Source: Mycobacterium sp. ELW1 (lineage in GTDB: Bacteria; Actinomycetota; Actinomycetes; Mycobacteriales; Mycobacteriaceae). Taken from it: a stretch of DNA of 64,000 nucleotides. Position 1 is the stretch's first letter. Every line of letters begins with the position of its first letter. The stretch spans positions 3,534,001 to 3,598,000 of the forward strand of contig NZ_CP032155.1 in the NCBI RefSeq assembly GCF_008329905.1, written 5' to 3'. The notes beneath the pieces are model-generated. The model saw only the letters and a list, made by a program, of their open reading frames with translations, had not been told where the DNA came from and did not search any database. The position numbers and the translations under genes were made by a program. Positions 9,912 through 22,913 of this stretch are shown here, piece after piece.

Positions 9912-10736
9912 TCAGGCGAGGTAGGCGACTGCGTCACGCAGCTGCTCCCCCGCTGCCCGGATCGCGGCGACGTCCGGTCCGGCGCGCAGGACCTCCCGGC
10001 TCACCGCGGGCAACACCTGCCCGGGCCGGGCGCCCCCGAGACCGCCGAGCGCCTCGGGGCGTCCGCCCTGGGCGCCGACGCCGGGCACCAGCACCGGCCC
10101 GCCGAGCTGACTGAGGTCAGGCACCACGTCCAGCGTGGCGCCGACCACGACGCCGACCGAGCCCAGCTGCGGCTGCTCCGCCCGGTTGATCGCGGCCGCG
10201 TCGTCGACGATCGCCTGCGCGACAGTGCGCTGCCCGGCCATGGCGCGCTGCACCGAGGCGCCTTCGGGGTTGGACGTCGCGGCCAGCACGAACACCCCGC
10301 GGCCGTTGTCCGCGGCCAGATCCAAAAGCGGTTGCAGCGAACCGAACCCGAGATACGGCGAGGCGGTGACGGCGTCGGCGGCCAAGGGTCCGTCGCCGGC
10401 CCACGCCTGGGCGTACGCCGCCATCGTCGACCCGATGTCGCCGCGCTTGGCGTCGGCGAGCACCAGGACACCGGCCTCCCGCAATGCGGCGATCGTGGTC
10501 TCGAGGACCGCGAAACCCGCTGAGCCGTAAGCCTCGAAGAACGCCACCTGCGGTTTGACGATCGCGAATCCGCTATAGGCCTGCACGCAGATCTCGCTGA
10601 ACCGGGCCAGACCCTCGGCACTGACCGGCAGGCCCCAGGCGCGCAGCAGCTCCGGGTGCGGGTCGATGCCCAGGCACAGTGGACCGCGCTCGGTGATCGC
10701 GGCCGCCAGCCGGGCGCCGAACCCGCGCTCAGTCAT
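9912..10736 (-). CDS. pyrF: Orotidine 5'-phosphate decarboxylase
   Basis: PyrF converts OMP to UMP, the last step of pyrimidine synthesis. The 274-residue length and the catalytic segment [12 protein letters not shown] (about 93-104, the conserved Asp-x-Lys-x-x-Asp array) mark the longer actinobacterial type. The opening [17 protein letters not shown] and the phosphate-binding region [10 protein letters not shown] agree. It is the last gene of the pyr operon; the carB stop lies nine bases upstream. Confidence 0.95.
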   Translation of the reverse strand: MTERGFGARLAAAITERGPLCLGIDPHPELLRAWGLPVSAEGLARFSEICVQAYSGFAIVKPQVAFFEAYGSAGFAVLETTIAALREAGVLVLADAKRGDIGSTMAAYAQAWAGDGPLAADAVTASPYLGFGSLQPLLDLAADNGRGVFVLAATSNPEGASVQRAMAGQRTVAQAIVDDAAAINRAEQPQLGSVGVVVGATLDVVPDLSQLGGPVLVPGVGAQGGRPEALGGLGGARPGQVLPAVSREVLRAGPDVAAIRAAGEQLRDAVAYLA

Positions 10737-10745
10737 CGGCCCATC

Positions 10746-14087
<3,342 letters not shown>

Positions 14088-15209
14088 CTACTTCTCCCCC
14101 GCCATCAGGTCGATGAATTGGTCGAACAGGTAGTTCGCGTCATGTGGTCCTGCCGCGGCCTCCGGGTGGTATTGCACCGAGAAGGCCCGTCCGTCAACCA
14201 GTTTGATGCCCTCGACGACGCCGTCGTTGGCGCAGGTGTGGCTGACGATGGCCGGCCCGAAGTCGGTGTCGAACCGTTCGCCGGCTTCGCCTTCCAGCGC
14301 GAAGCCGTGGTTCTGTGCGGTGATCGCGACGGTGCCGGTCTGGTGATCGATCACCGGCACGTTGATGCCGCGGTGCCCGAACACCATCTTGTAGGTGGAC
14401 CGGCCCAGCGCCCGGCCGAGGATCTGGTTGCCGAAGCAGATGCCGAACAGCGGGATTCCGGCGCCGAGCACCGCGCGGGTGACCTCGACGATGTGGTCGG
14501 CGGTCGCCGGGTCGCCGGGCCCGTTGGACAGGAACACCCCGTCCGGCCGCAGGTCGGCGATCTGCTCGAACGTCGCCCCGGCGGGGAGCACGTGGGTGGC
14601 GATGCCGCGTTTGGCGAAGTTGCGCGGGGTGTTGGTCTTGATGCCGAGGTCGATGGCCGCGACTGTGAAGCGTTGCGCGCCAACGGGAGAGACCGTGTAG
14701 ACCGCGTCGGTCGACACCTGGCCGGCTAGGTCGGCGCCCAGCATCGAGGGCTGGTTGCGGACCCGGCTCAGCAATTCCTCGGTATCGGCGAGCGCCGGGC
14801 CGGAGAACACGCCGGCCTTCATCGAGCCGCGGGTGCGCAGGTGGCGCACCACCGCGCGGGTGTCGATGCCGGCGATCCCGACGATGCCCTGCCGGGTGAG
14901 TTCGTCCTCGAGTGTCCCGGTGGCGCGCCAGTTCGAGGCCCGCGGCGACGGGTCGCGCACGACGTAGCCGGCGACCCAGATCTTGTCGCCGCGACTCTCG
15001 GCGTCCTCGTGGTTCCAGCCGGTGTTGCCGATCTGCGGGGCGGTGGCCACCACGATCTGGCGGTGATAGCTGGGATCGGTGAGGGTCTCCTGATACCCCG
15101 ACATCCCGGTGGAGAACACCGCTTCGCCGAGAGTCTCTCCGACAGCACCGAATTCGGTACCGGTGTAGACCCGCCCGTCCTCCAGTATCAGATGGGCTTT
15201 ACCCGTCAC
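14088..15209 (-). CDS. carA: Carbamoyl-phosphate synthase small subunit
   Basis: CarA hydrolyses glutamine and passes ammonia to CarB. The N-terminal domain includes [21 protein letters not shown]. The C-terminal class I amidotransferase domain has the nucleophile Cys in FGICFGNQ and the His-Glu pair in [11 protein letters not shown]. The start is taken at GTG 15209 ([15 protein letters not shown]), which overlaps the preceding gene's stop by four bases as elsewhere in the operon. A longer frame to 15233 would add eight residues inside the upstream gene. Confidence 0.96.
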   Translation of the reverse strand: MTGKAHLILEDGRVYTGTEFGAVGETLGEAVFSTGMSGYQETLTDPSYHRQIVVATAPQIGNTGWNHEDAESRGDKIWVAGYVVRDPSPRASNWRATGTLEDELTRQGIVGIAGIDTRAVVRHLRTRGSMKAGVFSGPALADTEELLSRVRNQPSMLGADLAGQVSTDAVYTVSPVGAQRFTVAAIDLGIKTNTPRNFAKRGIATHVLPAGATFEQIADLRPDGVFLSNGPGDPATADHIVEVTRAVLGAGIPLFGICFGNQILGRALGRSTYKMVFGHRGINVPVIDHQTGTVAITAQNHGFALEGEAGERFDTDFGPAIVSHTCANDGVVEGIKLVDGRAFSVQYHPEAAAGPHDANYLFDQFIDLMAGEK

Positions 15210-15736
15210 GCTGCTTCTCCTGTTGTCGTCCACCGGGCGTAGTCGCGGCGGTCGTCGCCGCGAAAGCCCGTATCAATCTCGGTACCTGATGGCAGCCGCC
15301 ACCGAATCGCCAGAATGCCTGCCGGCGATTCGGACTTGCTGCGGCCACCGGGGATGACCTTTCCCGCCAGTCCGCGCTCGGTACGGATGGCGGTGATGGC
15401 CTCGTGCGGAATCCAGATCGGCGTCGCCCCGGAACGCTCGAGGAGGATGCCCTCGGGATAGCCGGTCAACACCGCCTTGGACCGGTAGCCCAGGTCACCG
15501 GCGGCGATGCGTTCCAGCCAATTGGGTGCCAGCGTACTGCCGATATAGAGGCCGCGGGTCGGCGCGACGGTGGCAGAGCCGAGCAGGTCGGGCAGGGCGG
15601 GCAACTCGCCGAGCAGATCCATCTGGCGCCGGGCGCGCTGCTTCCAGCCGCGCAGCATTCGGCCGATGAGCACACCGATGATGACGACGATCACGAACGC
15701 GAAGACGAACGATCCGATCGCCGTACCGGTATTCAT
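15206..15736 (-). CDS. Membrane-anchored protein inside the pyr operon (Rv1382-like)
   Basis: A 176-residue protein with one N-terminal membrane helix ([21 protein letters not shown], about 8-28) followed by a basic stretch and a soluble beta-rich domain ([51 protein letters not shown]). The position between pyrC and carA, with 4-bp overlaps on both sides, is the same as Rv1382 in M. tuberculosis. The soluble part resembles a PH-like domain, but I know of no assigned function. The strict coupling to pyrC and carA suggests production in step with pyrimidine enzymes rather than proving a role in the pathway. Confidence 0.8.
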   Translation of the reverse strand: MNTGTAIGSFVFAFVIVVIIGVLIGRMLRGWKQRARRQMDLLGELPALPDLLGSATVAPTRGLYIGSTLAPNWLERIAAGDLGYRSKAVLTGYPEGILLERSGATPIWIPHEAITAIRTERGLAGKVIPGGRSKSESPAGILAIRWRLPSGTEIDTGFRGDDRRDYARWTTTGEAA

Positions 15737-17025
15737 GCGGGGCTCTTCCCGTCCCGCGCCGTGACCACGCCGCGCAGCAAGGTCGCGGTGACCGTCGCCG
15801 GCAACGTCATCGCGGCGAACGGGGTGTTGGCCGAGCGGCTGGCCAGTTCGGCGCCCTCGACCACCCAGGTGGCGTCGGGATCGACGACGACGAGGTTGGC
15901 CGGCTCCCCCACCTCCAGTGGGCGGCCCTGGTCGTCGAGGCCGACGATGCGGGCCGGGTTCTCGCTCATCACCCGTGCGACGCCGCGCCAGTCCAGCAGG
16001 CCGGTGCGCACCATCGTCTCGACGACCACCGACAGCGCGGTCTGCAGACCGAGCATGCCGGGCCGGGCGCGGGAGAACTCACAGCACTTCTCGTGCTCGG
16101 CGTGCGGGGCGTGATCGGTGGCGACACAATCGAGCACCCCGTCGGCCAGCGCCTGGCGCAGGGCTTGGGCGTCGGCGGCCTCGCGCAGCGGCGGGTTGAC
16201 CCGGTTCACGCCGTCGTAGCTGGCGAGCCTGCCGTCGTCGAGCAGCAGGTGGTGCGGGGTGACCTCGGCGGTGATCGAAATGCCTTGCTGCTTGGCCCAT
16301 TTGATGATCTCGACCGTCCCGGCGGTGGACGCATGGCAGATGTGCACGCGGGCCCCGGCGTCGCGGGCCAGCAGCGCGTCCCGGGCGACGATCGATTCTT
16401 CGGCGGCCCGCGGCCAGCCGGCCAGGCCGAGCCGCGCGGCGTTGGGGCCTTCGTGCGCGACGGCACCGACGGTGAGGCGGGGCTCTTCGGCATGCTGGGC
16501 GATCAGCACACCCAGGCCGGTCGCGTACTCGAGCGCCCGGCGCATCACCAGCGGATCGTCCACGCACACACCGTCGTCGGAGAACAACTTGACCTGGGCG
16601 AGCCCGCCTGCCATCAGGCCCATCTCGGTGAGCTGCTTGCCCTTGAGGCCCACCGTCACCGCTCCCACCGGGTGCACGTCGACCAGGCCGACCTGCTGAC
16701 CGCGCCGCCACACGTGGTCGGTCACCACCGGGCTATCGGCCACCGGGTCGGTGTTGGCCATCGCGAACACCGCGGTGTAACCGCCCAGAGCCGCAGCGGC
16801 CGAACCGGTTTCGATGTCCTCGGCGTACTCGCGGCCCGGCTCACGCAGGTGGGTGTGCAGGTCGACGAAGCCGGGCAGCAGCACCTGGCCGGTGGCGTCG
16901 ATGACGTCGGCATCGTCGGGGACGGCAAGCTTCGGGCCGATCTCGGCGATCTGGCCGTCGGCCACCAGGACGTCGACCTGATCGCCGTCGCCGTAGAGGC
17001 GCACGCCCTTGATTAACACGCTCAT
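15733..17025 (-). CDS. pyrC: Dihydroorotase
   Basis: PyrC cyclises carbamoyl aspartate to dihydroorotate, the third step of pyrimidine synthesis. The 430-residue length and the motif [23 protein letters not shown] (metal-binding His-x-His, about 54-76) fit class I dihydroorotases. Further metal/substrate residues are visible in [18 protein letters not shown] and [10 protein letters not shown]. It overlaps pyrB upstream and the membrane gene downstream by four bases each. Confidence 0.97.
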   Translation of the reverse strand: MSVLIKGVRLYGDGDQVDVLVADGQIAEIGPKLAVPDDADVIDATGQVLLPGFVDLHTHLREPGREYAEDIETGSAAAALGGYTAVFAMANTDPVADSPVVTDHVWRRGQQVGLVDVHPVGAVTVGLKGKQLTEMGLMAGGLAQVKLFSDDGVCVDDPLVMRRALEYATGLGVLIAQHAEEPRLTVGAVAHEGPNAARLGLAGWPRAAEESIVARDALLARDAGARVHICHASTAGTVEIIKWAKQQGISITAEVTPHHLLLDDGRLASYDGVNRVNPPLREAADAQALRQALADGVLDCVATDHAPHAEHEKCCEFSRARPGMLGLQTALSVVVETMVRTGLLDWRGVARVMSENPARIVGLDDQGRPLEVGEPANLVVVDPDATWVVEGAELASRSANTPFAAMTLPATVTATLLRGVVTARDGKSPA

Positions 17026-17975
17026 ACCGACACCGCCTCGTCCGTGCCGACCAGCAGATGGAACAACACTGCCATCCGGACATGCACACCATTGGAAACC
17101 TGTTGCAGCACAGCTGATTGCGACGAGTCCGCGGCCGCGAACGAGATCTCCATGCCACGCAGCATGGGGCCGGGGTGCAGCACCACCGCATGCCCGGGCA
17201 GCACCGCCTGCCTGCGGTCGGACAGCCCGTAGCGGATGGAGTACTCGCGCTCGGAGGGGAAGAATCCGCCGTTCATGCGTTCGGCCTGCACTCGCAACAT
17301 CATCACCGCGTCGGCGCCGGGCAGTTCGGCGTCCAGATCGTGTGACACCGTCACCGGCCAGTCGGAGACCCCGACCGGCAGCAGCGTCGGCGGGGACACC
17401 AGCACCACTTCGGCGCCCAGGGTGGCGAGCAGGTTGACGTTGGAGCGGGCCACCCTGCTGTGCAGGATGTCGCCGACGATCACCACCCGGCGGCCTTCGA
17501 TGTCACCGAGGCGCTGGCGCAGCGTCAGCGCGTCGAGCAGCGCCTGCGTCGGATGCTCGTGGGTGCCGTCCCCGGCGTTGATGACGCAGGGACCGGTGCC
17601 GTCGTCCTCCAGCGTCCATTCGGCCAGCTGTTGGGCGGCGCCGGAGGCCGGGTGGCGGATGATCAGCGCGTCGGCGCCGGCGGCGCGCAGCGTCAGGGCG
17701 GTGTCCCGCAAGGATTCACCCTTGGCCACCGAGGATCCCGAGGCGCTGACGTTGATCACGTCGGCGCTCATCCACTTGCCTGCCACCTCGAACGACACCC
17801 GGGTGCGGGTGGAGTTCTCGTAGAACATCGTGATGATCGTGCGCCCGCGCAGCGTCGGCAGCTTCTTGACCTCGCGCCCGAGCAGCGCCTGCCGGAACCG
17901 GTCGGCGTTGTCCAGGATGGCGGTGGCCTCGTCGCGGGTCAGGTCGGCCGCCGAGAGTAGGTGTCTGATCGTCAT
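17022..17975 (-). CDS. pyrB: Aspartate carbamoyltransferase catalytic subunit
   Basis: PyrB joins carbamoyl phosphate and aspartate. The 317-residue protein has the carbamoyl-phosphate site STRTRVSFE (about 55-63), [11 protein letters not shown], the HPxxxxxQ motif in [13 protein letters not shown] and [12 protein letters not shown], with [13 protein letters not shown] near the C-terminus. No pyrI regulatory subunit is present, as usual in actinobacteria. It overlaps pyrR by four bases. Confidence 0.97.
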   Translation of the reverse strand: MTIRHLLSAADLTRDEATAILDNADRFRQALLGREVKKLPTLRGRTIITMFYENSTRTRVSFEVAGKWMSADVINVSASGSSVAKGESLRDTALTLRAAGADALIIRHPASGAAQQLAEWTLEDDGTGPCVINAGDGTHEHPTQALLDALTLRQRLGDIEGRRVVIVGDILHSRVARSNVNLLATLGAEVVLVSPPTLLPVGVSDWPVTVSHDLDAELPGADAVMMLRVQAERMNGGFFPSEREYSIRYGLSDRRQAVLPGHAVVLHPGPMLRGMEISFAAADSSQSAVLQQVSNGVHVRMAVLFHLLVGTDEAVSV

Positions 17976-18538
17976 CTGGCGGGCCCTCCCTGCGGTGCGA
18001 TCCAGATACCTTCCACGCCGTCGTCTTCGACCAGCCGCACCTTGACGTTCTCGCTGCGTGAGGTGGGCACGTTCTTGCCCACGTAATCCGCCCGCAGCGG
18101 CAGCTCGCGGTGCCCGCGGTCGACGAGGACCGCCAGCTGCACCACGGTGGGGCGGCCGATGTCGCGCAGGGCATCCAGCGCCGAGCGGACCGAGCGCCCG
18201 GTGTACAGCACGTCGTCGACCAGGATCACCAGGGCACCGTCGATTCCGCCGGCCGGGATGGAGGTCTCCTCCAGCGCGCGGGGCGGCTTGAAGTCCAGGT
18301 CGTCGCGGTAGAGCGTGATGTCCAGGCCACCGCGCTCGACGGTGACGCCGGAGAATTCATGGATCTTGGCGGCCAGCCGGTTCGCGAGGGTGACGCCCCG
18401 GGTCGGGATGCCGAGGAGGATGACGCGGGGCGCATCGGGGCCGTCGAGAGCGGTCTTCTCGATGATCTGGTGGGCGATGCGGGAAACGGTTCTACCGACG
18501 TCCGCATCGGACATCAATTCGCGGTCGGTGGAGCCCAC
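17972..18538 (-). CDS. pyrR: Pyrimidine operon regulator PyrR / uracil phosphoribosyltransferase-like
   Basis: PyrR binds pyr mRNA in response to UMP/UTP and represses the operon; many PyrRs also convert uracil and PRPP to UMP. The 188-residue protein has the PRPP-binding loop [18 protein letters not shown] and [16 protein letters not shown] 18538 ([17 protein letters not shown]) is preferred because it follows the strong site AGAAGGAGGTCC. The longer frame to 18613 would translate through the PyrR-binding hairpin. First gene of the operon. Confidence 0.95.
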   Translation of the reverse strand: MGSTDRELMSDADVGRTVSRIAHQIIEKTALDGPDAPRVILLGIPTRGVTLANRLAAKIHEFSGVTVERGGLDITLYRDDLDFKPPRALEETSIPAGGIDGALVILVDDVLYTGRSVRSALDALRDIGRPTVVQLAVLVDRGHRELPLRADYVGKNVPTSRSENVKVRLVEDDGVEGIWIAPQGGPAR

Positions 18539-18550
18539 GAGCTTTCCGGA

Positions 18551-18590
18551 CCTCCTTCTCCGCCTCTCGGGACGGATCGTTAAAGGATGT
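18551..18590 (-). promoter_or_regulatory. PyrR-binding RNA hairpin next to the pyrR ribosome-binding site
   Basis: On the minus strand the leader contains CCGTCCCGAGAGGCGG (18575-18560). This folds as a 5-bp stem with the loop CCGAGA and includes TCCCGAGAGG (18572-18563), which fits the PyrR-binding consensus UCCNGNGAGG. The Shine-Dalgarno GGAGG of pyrR lies five bases further on (18555-18551). PyrR bound here would mask ribosome entry, the translational control reported for M. smegmatis pyr mRNA. No terminator/antiterminator pair as in Bacillus is seen. Confidence 0.8.
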
Positions 18591-18660
18591 CGAACTGTCG
18601 GGCAGCCTAACACCCCTTGCCGGCGGATCTCGAAACACGCCCGTCAGTAGAGTTCTTACG

Positions 18661-19863
18661 GTGAACCTCGCGGACAACCGCACCTCCGTCGTGCAGGCAG
18701 TCGATTCGGGACTACTGGCCGGGGCCGTCACCCTGGCCTGGCAGCGGGGAAACATGCTGCAGGTCAACGAGATCGGGTATCGCGACGTCGAAGCCGGTCT
18801 GCCGATGCAGCGCGACACGATCTTCCGGGTCGCTTCGATGACCAAGCCCGTGACGGTCGCGGCCGCGATGGCGCTCGTCGAAGAGGGCAAGCTCACACTG
18901 ACCGATCCGGTCACCCGGTGGCTGCCCGAGCTGGCCGACATGCAGGTCCTGGTGGACCCGGCCGGCCCGCTGGACCGGACGGTGCCAACCCGCCGGCCGA
19001 TCACGATCGACGACCTGATGACTCACCGCAGCGGGCTGGCCTACGTGTTCTCGGTGCTCGGCCCGATCAGCCGCGCCTACGGCCGGGTGTCGCTGCGCCA
19101 GGACCAGGATCACTGGCTCGCCGAGATCGCTCAGCTGCCGCTGGTGCACCAGCCCGGTGAGCGGCTCACCTACAGCCAGGCCACCGACGTGCTCGGCATC
19201 GCGATCTCCCGCATCGAGGGCAAACCGCTGCACACGGTCCTCGCCGAGCGGATCTTCGAGCCCCTGGGCATGTCCGACACCGGCTTCTTCATCTCCCCCG
19301 ACAAGCGCGCCCGGGCCGCCACGATGTATCGCCTCGACCCCGAATCCGGCCTGCAGCACGACGCCATGGGGCCAATCCCGGTGACCGAGCCGCGGTTCTG
19401 TCAGGGCGGCGCCGGCCTGGTCACCACCGTCGACGACTACCTGCGCTTCGCCCGAATGCTGTTGGGCGGCGGTGACGTCGACGGGGTACGGGTCCTGTCG
19501 CCGGAGTCGGTGCAGTCGATGCGTACCGACAGGCTCACCGCGGAGCAGAAGCAGTTCCCGTTCCTGGGTCTTCCGTTCTGGGTGGGCCGTGGCTTCGGCT
19601 TGAACCTGTCGGTGGTGACCGATCCGGCGAAATCCGGCCAGTTGTACGGCCCCGGCGGGCTGGGCACGTTCAGCTGGCCCGGCGCGTACGGAACCTGGTG
19701 GCAGGCCGACCCGGCCAACGACCTGATCCTGATCTATCTGATCCAGAACTATCCGAACATGAGCGCGCCGGCCGAGGCGGTGGCCGGCAACACCTCGCTG
19801 GCCAAGTTGCAGTCGGTGCAGCCGAAGTTCGTCCGCCGTACCTACCAGGCGCTGGGCATCTAG
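18661..19863 (+). CDS. Serine beta-lactamase-like protein / class C-type esterase
   Basis: A 400-residue member of the beta-lactamase (EstB/PBP4-like) family. The nucleophile motif SxxK is seen as FRVASMTKPVTVAAAMALV (about 58-76), and the second catalytic Tyr is in RLTYSQATDVLG. It has no signal peptide, so it is more likely a cytosolic esterase than a resistance enzyme. The start is GTG 18661, divergent from pyrR. It converges with the PGRS-like gene. The substrate is unknown. Confidence 0.8.
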   Translation: MNLADNRTSVVQAVDSGLLAGAVTLAWQRGNMLQVNEIGYRDVEAGLPMQRDTIFRVASMTKPVTVAAAMALVEEGKLTLTDPVTRWLPELADMQVLVDPAGPLDRTVPTRRPITIDDLMTHRSGLAYVFSVLGPISRAYGRVSLRQDQDHWLAEIAQLPLVHQPGERLTYSQATDVLGIAISRIEGKPLHTVLAERIFEPLGMSDTGFFISPDKRARAATMYRLDPESGLQHDAMGPIPVTEPRFCQGGAGLVTTVDDYLRFARMLLGGGDVDGVRVLSPESVQSMRTDRLTAEQKQFPFLGLPFWVGRGFGLNLSVVTDPAKSGQLYGPGGLGTFSWPGAYGTWWQADPANDLILIYLIQNYPNMSAPAEAVAGNTSLAKLQSVQPKFVRRTYQALGI

Positions 19864-19886
19864 CCGGCCCGACGCGGCCCGCGCAC

Positions 19887-21377
19887 TCAGCCCCGCTTGG
19901 CCTTCGCAGCCGATTTCGGGGCCTTCGCGGCCGAATTCGGGCCGTTGGCAGCCGGTTTCGAGGCTTTGGCGGACGGCTTCGAGGCTTTGGCGGTCGTTCC
20001 CGTGATGTTCCCGTCGACGTCGTTGTCGGACGACCCAGTCATCCCCGGTCTGCCGGTGCTGCCCAACGGGCCGCCCTTGCCCCCGGCACCGCCGGCGCCG
20101 CCGCTCGCTTCGCCTGTGCCCCAGGTCGCCGACCCGCCGCCATCACCGCCGTTACCACCGCTCGACAGGGCAACGCCGCTGCCGCCGGCACCACCGTCAC
20201 CGCCGAAAGCTCCGCCGTCGTCGGAGTAAGCGCCGCCGCCGTCGCCGCCGTGTCCACCGGCACCGATGCCGACCTTCCCGCCCGCGCCGCCGGGCCCGCC
20301 GACGCCCTGAGCGACGTTGTACGCGTCTCCATAACCGCCGTCGCCACCGTTGCCCGACGCCCCATAAGCCGCGTCACCGCCCCGGCCGCCTTCGCCGCCG
20401 AATGCGACGTCGGTAGCGTCGTCGCTGGTCGCCTCCGCGTCGCCGCCTTTGCCGCCCTTGCCGCCGGAACCGATCGTGCCGGCGCCACCAGCGCCGCCGT
20501 CGCCGGCAACGGCGTTGCCGCTCTCGGTGATGGCCTTCCCGCCGGCACCGCCACGGCCACCCGAGCCGGACACACCGCCCTTGCCGCCCACTCCGCCGTC
20601 GGCGCCGAACGCGTCTCCGATCGCCCGGGTGTCCGCACCGCCGGCGCCGCCCGAGCCGCCGTACCCGAACAGGGCCGCGCCCGCACCGCCGGCGCCTCCG
20701 TCGACCGCCGCTGACAGCTGGTTGCCATCTTCGTCGTACACGGCGTCCGCACCGTCGCCGCCGTCGCCGCCGATCCCCATGAACAGACCGGCATTACCGC
20801 CGCGGCCACCGTTGGCGCCATTGCCGCCGTTGCCGAACAGGATTCCGCCGTTGCCACCGTTGCACGCCGCACCCGTGCAGTCCGCCGGTGCGTCAAGGCC
20901 GTTGCCGATGAAGTAACGGACCATATCGGCAACCTCGGCGAGCGGGCCGGGTACGGCAGCCGCGAGGGCCGCAGTCTTGTGAGTCGAGGGGCCGACATGC
21001 ACGGGGGCCCCTGCGAGGGTGAGGAAGACAAGGTCGGCGACCGGTGCCGTCGAGGTCGCCACGTCGGAAGTGCTGACGCTCGACACCGTCGCATGCGCGA
21101 TGACCGCCGGCATCTGCACGGGTTGACGCACCCGAGACGGTGCGACGACCGACGCCCCCGTGCTGCGAGTAAGGGGGGCAGGCGCGGCCGGAACAGACGT
21201 GTAGGCCATCGGGACCGTGGCAGTGGAAGCAGCGGGCAGCTCGGCGGCAGGCGCGGCCGACTGCGTGACGGCTGGCATGACCACCGAACCGGCGACCACC
21301 ACGCCGGTGATCACGGGCGGTGCGAACGTCCCCATGCACCGGCCGACGACCCCGCGGACGCCACGAGTTTGCGCCAT
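19887..21377 (-). CDS. PGRS-like glycine-rich exported protein lacking a PE domain
   Basis: About 496 residues. The N-terminus has a basic segment and a hydrophobic stretch (FAPPVITGVVVAGSVVMPAV) that can act as a signal or anchor, then a 110-residue Ala/Pro/Ser/Val region. From about residue 155 (YFIGNGLDAPADC, NGGNGGILFGNGGNG) a PGRS-type domain runs to about 460, made of GGxGG repeats with Asp insertions. That is the fold seeded in PE_PGRS proteins, where each GGX triplet builds a polyglycine-II-like helix and Asp can bind calcium. The first 30 residues show no PE motif. The last 35 residues are a Lys/Ala/Pro/Ser tail (KASKPSAKASKP). ATG 21377 suits the GGGGGAA site better than ATG 21383. 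Function unknown; a surface role is inferred. Confidence 0.75.
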   Translation of the reverse strand: MAQTRGVRGVVGRCMGTFAPPVITGVVVAGSVVMPAVTQSAAPAAELPAASTATVPMAYTSVPAAPAPLTRSTGASVVAPSRVRQPVQMPAVIAHATVSSVSTSDVATSTAPVADLVFLTLAGAPVHVGPSTHKTAALAAAVPGPLAEVADMVRYFIGNGLDAPADCTGAACNGGNGGILFGNGGNGANGGRGGNAGLFMGIGGDGGDGADAVYDEDGNQLSAAVDGGAGGAGAALFGYGGSGGAGGADTRAIGDAFGADGGVGGKGGVSGSGGRGGAGGKAITESGNAVAGDGGAGGAGTIGSGGKGGKGGDAEATSDDATDVAFGGEGGRGGDAAYGASGNGGDGGYGDAYNVAQGVGGPGGAGGKVGIGAGGHGGDGGGAYSDDGGAFGGDGGAGGSGVALSSGGNGGDGGGSATWGTGEASGGAGGAGGKGGPLGSTGRPGMTGSSDNDVDGNITGTTAKASKPSAKASKPAANGPNSAAKAPKSAAKAKRG

Positions 21378-21431
21378 TACCATTTCCCCCTGAGTTCAGT
21401 TGTGCGGCAGTCGTATTCGAAGAACGCGACG

Positions 21432-22913
21432 CTAGACTTTGATCGTTCTGGGAATCGCACGATTCTCGATGAAGAGTTCTGGAGTGCCGCCCGCAATGGG
21501 AACTTCCACCCGGACGTTGCTCAGGTAGATCGTCTGTACCGGCGTCTGCACCACCAGCGTGCCGGTCACAACGTCAACCGGAACTTTGGCCTCGACCCAC
21601 CCCGTGGTGTGCGGCGGCAGCGGAACTTGCACCGTCTGAGTGGTGGTGAAGGTGTCGGTCCACGTGCTGGTGTATTCAGTGCTGACTTCAGCCTTGATCA
21701 CGCCCAGTAGGTCGAACCCACCCTTGACGCCGCCCTTCAGGCTGGACGAGTACGCCTTCGAGACCGTAATGGCCACTGGTGAACTCGTGTCCTTGTCGGT
21801 GTTGTTGTGCACGACCGAACCGACCACCTGCGCCTGGCCGTGGCCACCGGTTACGACCTTCGAGTCCACCCATCGGCAGCTCACCCCAGATGCACTGCAG
21901 AGACCGACGAGCTTCTGTTGGCGATCTACCGGCAGGTTGGTCGCGTCGAGGGCAGAGTTACCAGCAGCGAGCACGAATACTGTCCGGCGGGCGTCCCCTT
22001 CGTCACCTTCCACCTTGCACCGGCTGGTATCGCAAATCGCCAGGCCGCCATTGCCGGTCACCGGCCGAGCCTGCCAATAGGTGTATTCCGCACGGACATC
22101 AATGATGGCGCCGTCGCTGTCCTTGAACGACAGGATCACATCGGTGTCCCGGAACGCCGTGGTCGTGAACAGTCCGAGGATCGAGGTGCGCTTCTGGGCG
22201 AGTTCGAGCGTGATCTTCTCGCCCGGAGCGACGATAGTGCCGACCGGAGGCGTCCTGACGATGGACCGTCCGGCGCCTTCGGGCGTGACGATCTTCACGT
22301 CGGTCAAGGTGAGCGACGTCGGCGCCATGTTGTAGATCGTGTAGAGCTGGAATCCCTTGGACGGGGTATCGGACGACCTCGTGTCGATTGTGGCGGCAGC
22401 CGTGCGCAGCGCGGCCAGACCCGCGGTCATGGAGCCGGCGGGGTTGGTGAACAAGGTCGTCACCGACTGCGAGAGTGCCGATTGCATGTGCTCCAGGTCC
22501 CGGCGCACGCCACCCAGCATTGCTTCAAGATCTGCTGGTGATGGAATCGCCGGAGCGCCACCACCTTTCAGCGACGCCAACGGATTGGACGCCGATCGCA
22601 CGGTGGCGGCCTTGACCGATGCCGAGGTCTGCAATGCCGGCCGGGTGGCCGCGCCGGCCCGCACTGAACCAGACCGCGGCGTGTCCGACTTCGAGGCATC
22701 CGACTTCGATGTGGCCGGCTTCGACTTGGCGGCCGCGCGCTGCAGTCCCGCTGACTTTGACTCGGTACCGTGCGAGCCATTGTCATTGGATGACGGTGCT
22801 GCGGCGGCGATTCCGTGCCCGGTGGCCAGCGCGGCACCGAGTCCGGTCGCGACGGCCAAGCCACCGATCCGTGCGTAGCGCATTGCCGACTGGCGCGAAG
22901 AAGTTGCTCCCAC
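21432..22913 (-). CDS. Secreted protein with aerolysin/epsilon-toxin-like C-terminal region
   Basis: About 493 residues. Residues 1-42 form a signal peptide (ARIGGLAVATGLGAALATG, AAAAP). A 90-residue Lys/Ser/Ala linker follows (AKSKPATSKSDASKSD), then a helical segment (AMLGGVRRDLEHMQSALSQ) and a beta-rich domain with four cysteines (CDTSRC, CSASGVSC). The C-terminal 137 residues (21432-21845) have the order seen in the ETX/MTX2-aerolysin family: an NNT turn, a Ser/Thr-rich strand (ITVSKAYSSSLKGGVKGG), a hydrophobic centre (FDLLGVIKAEVS), a second Ser/Thr strand (EYTSTWTDTFTTTQTV) and PLPPHT before the last strands. That is the pattern of a pore-forming tongue. GTG 22913 is the preferred start; ATG 22883 is possible; the promoter at 22999 rules out the longer frame to 23027. 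Pore formation is inferred. Confidence 0.7.
   Translation of the reverse strand: MGATSSRQSAMRYARIGGLAVATGLGAALATGHGIAAAAPSSNDNGSHGTESKSAGLQRAAAKSKPATSKSDASKSDTPRSGSVRAGAATRPALQTSASVKAATVRSASNPLASLKGGGAPAIPSPADLEAMLGGVRRDLEHMQSALSQSVTTLFTNPAGSMTAGLAALRTAAATIDTRSSDTPSKGFQLYTIYNMAPTSLTLTDVKIVTPEGAGRSIVRTPPVGTIVAPGEKITLELAQKRTSILGLFTTTAFRDTDVILSFKDSDGAIIDVRAEYTYWQARPVTGNGGLAICDTSRCKVEGDEGDARRTVFVLAAGNSALDATNLPVDRQQKLVGLCSASGVSCRWVDSKVVTGGHGQAQVVGSVVHNNTDKDTSSPVAITVSKAYSSSLKGGVKGGFDLLGVIKAEVSTEYTSTWTDTFTTTQTVQVPLPPHTTGWVEAKVPVDVVTGTLVVQTPVQTIYLSNVRVEVPIAGGTPELFIENRAIPRTIKV

Noticed and set aside
20040..20900. Dense tandem GCC/GGC-type repeats that could suggest a CRISPR or satellite array
   Set aside because: Period and phase follow codons for Gly-Gly-X in a coding frame; there are no equal-length spacers and no cas genes.
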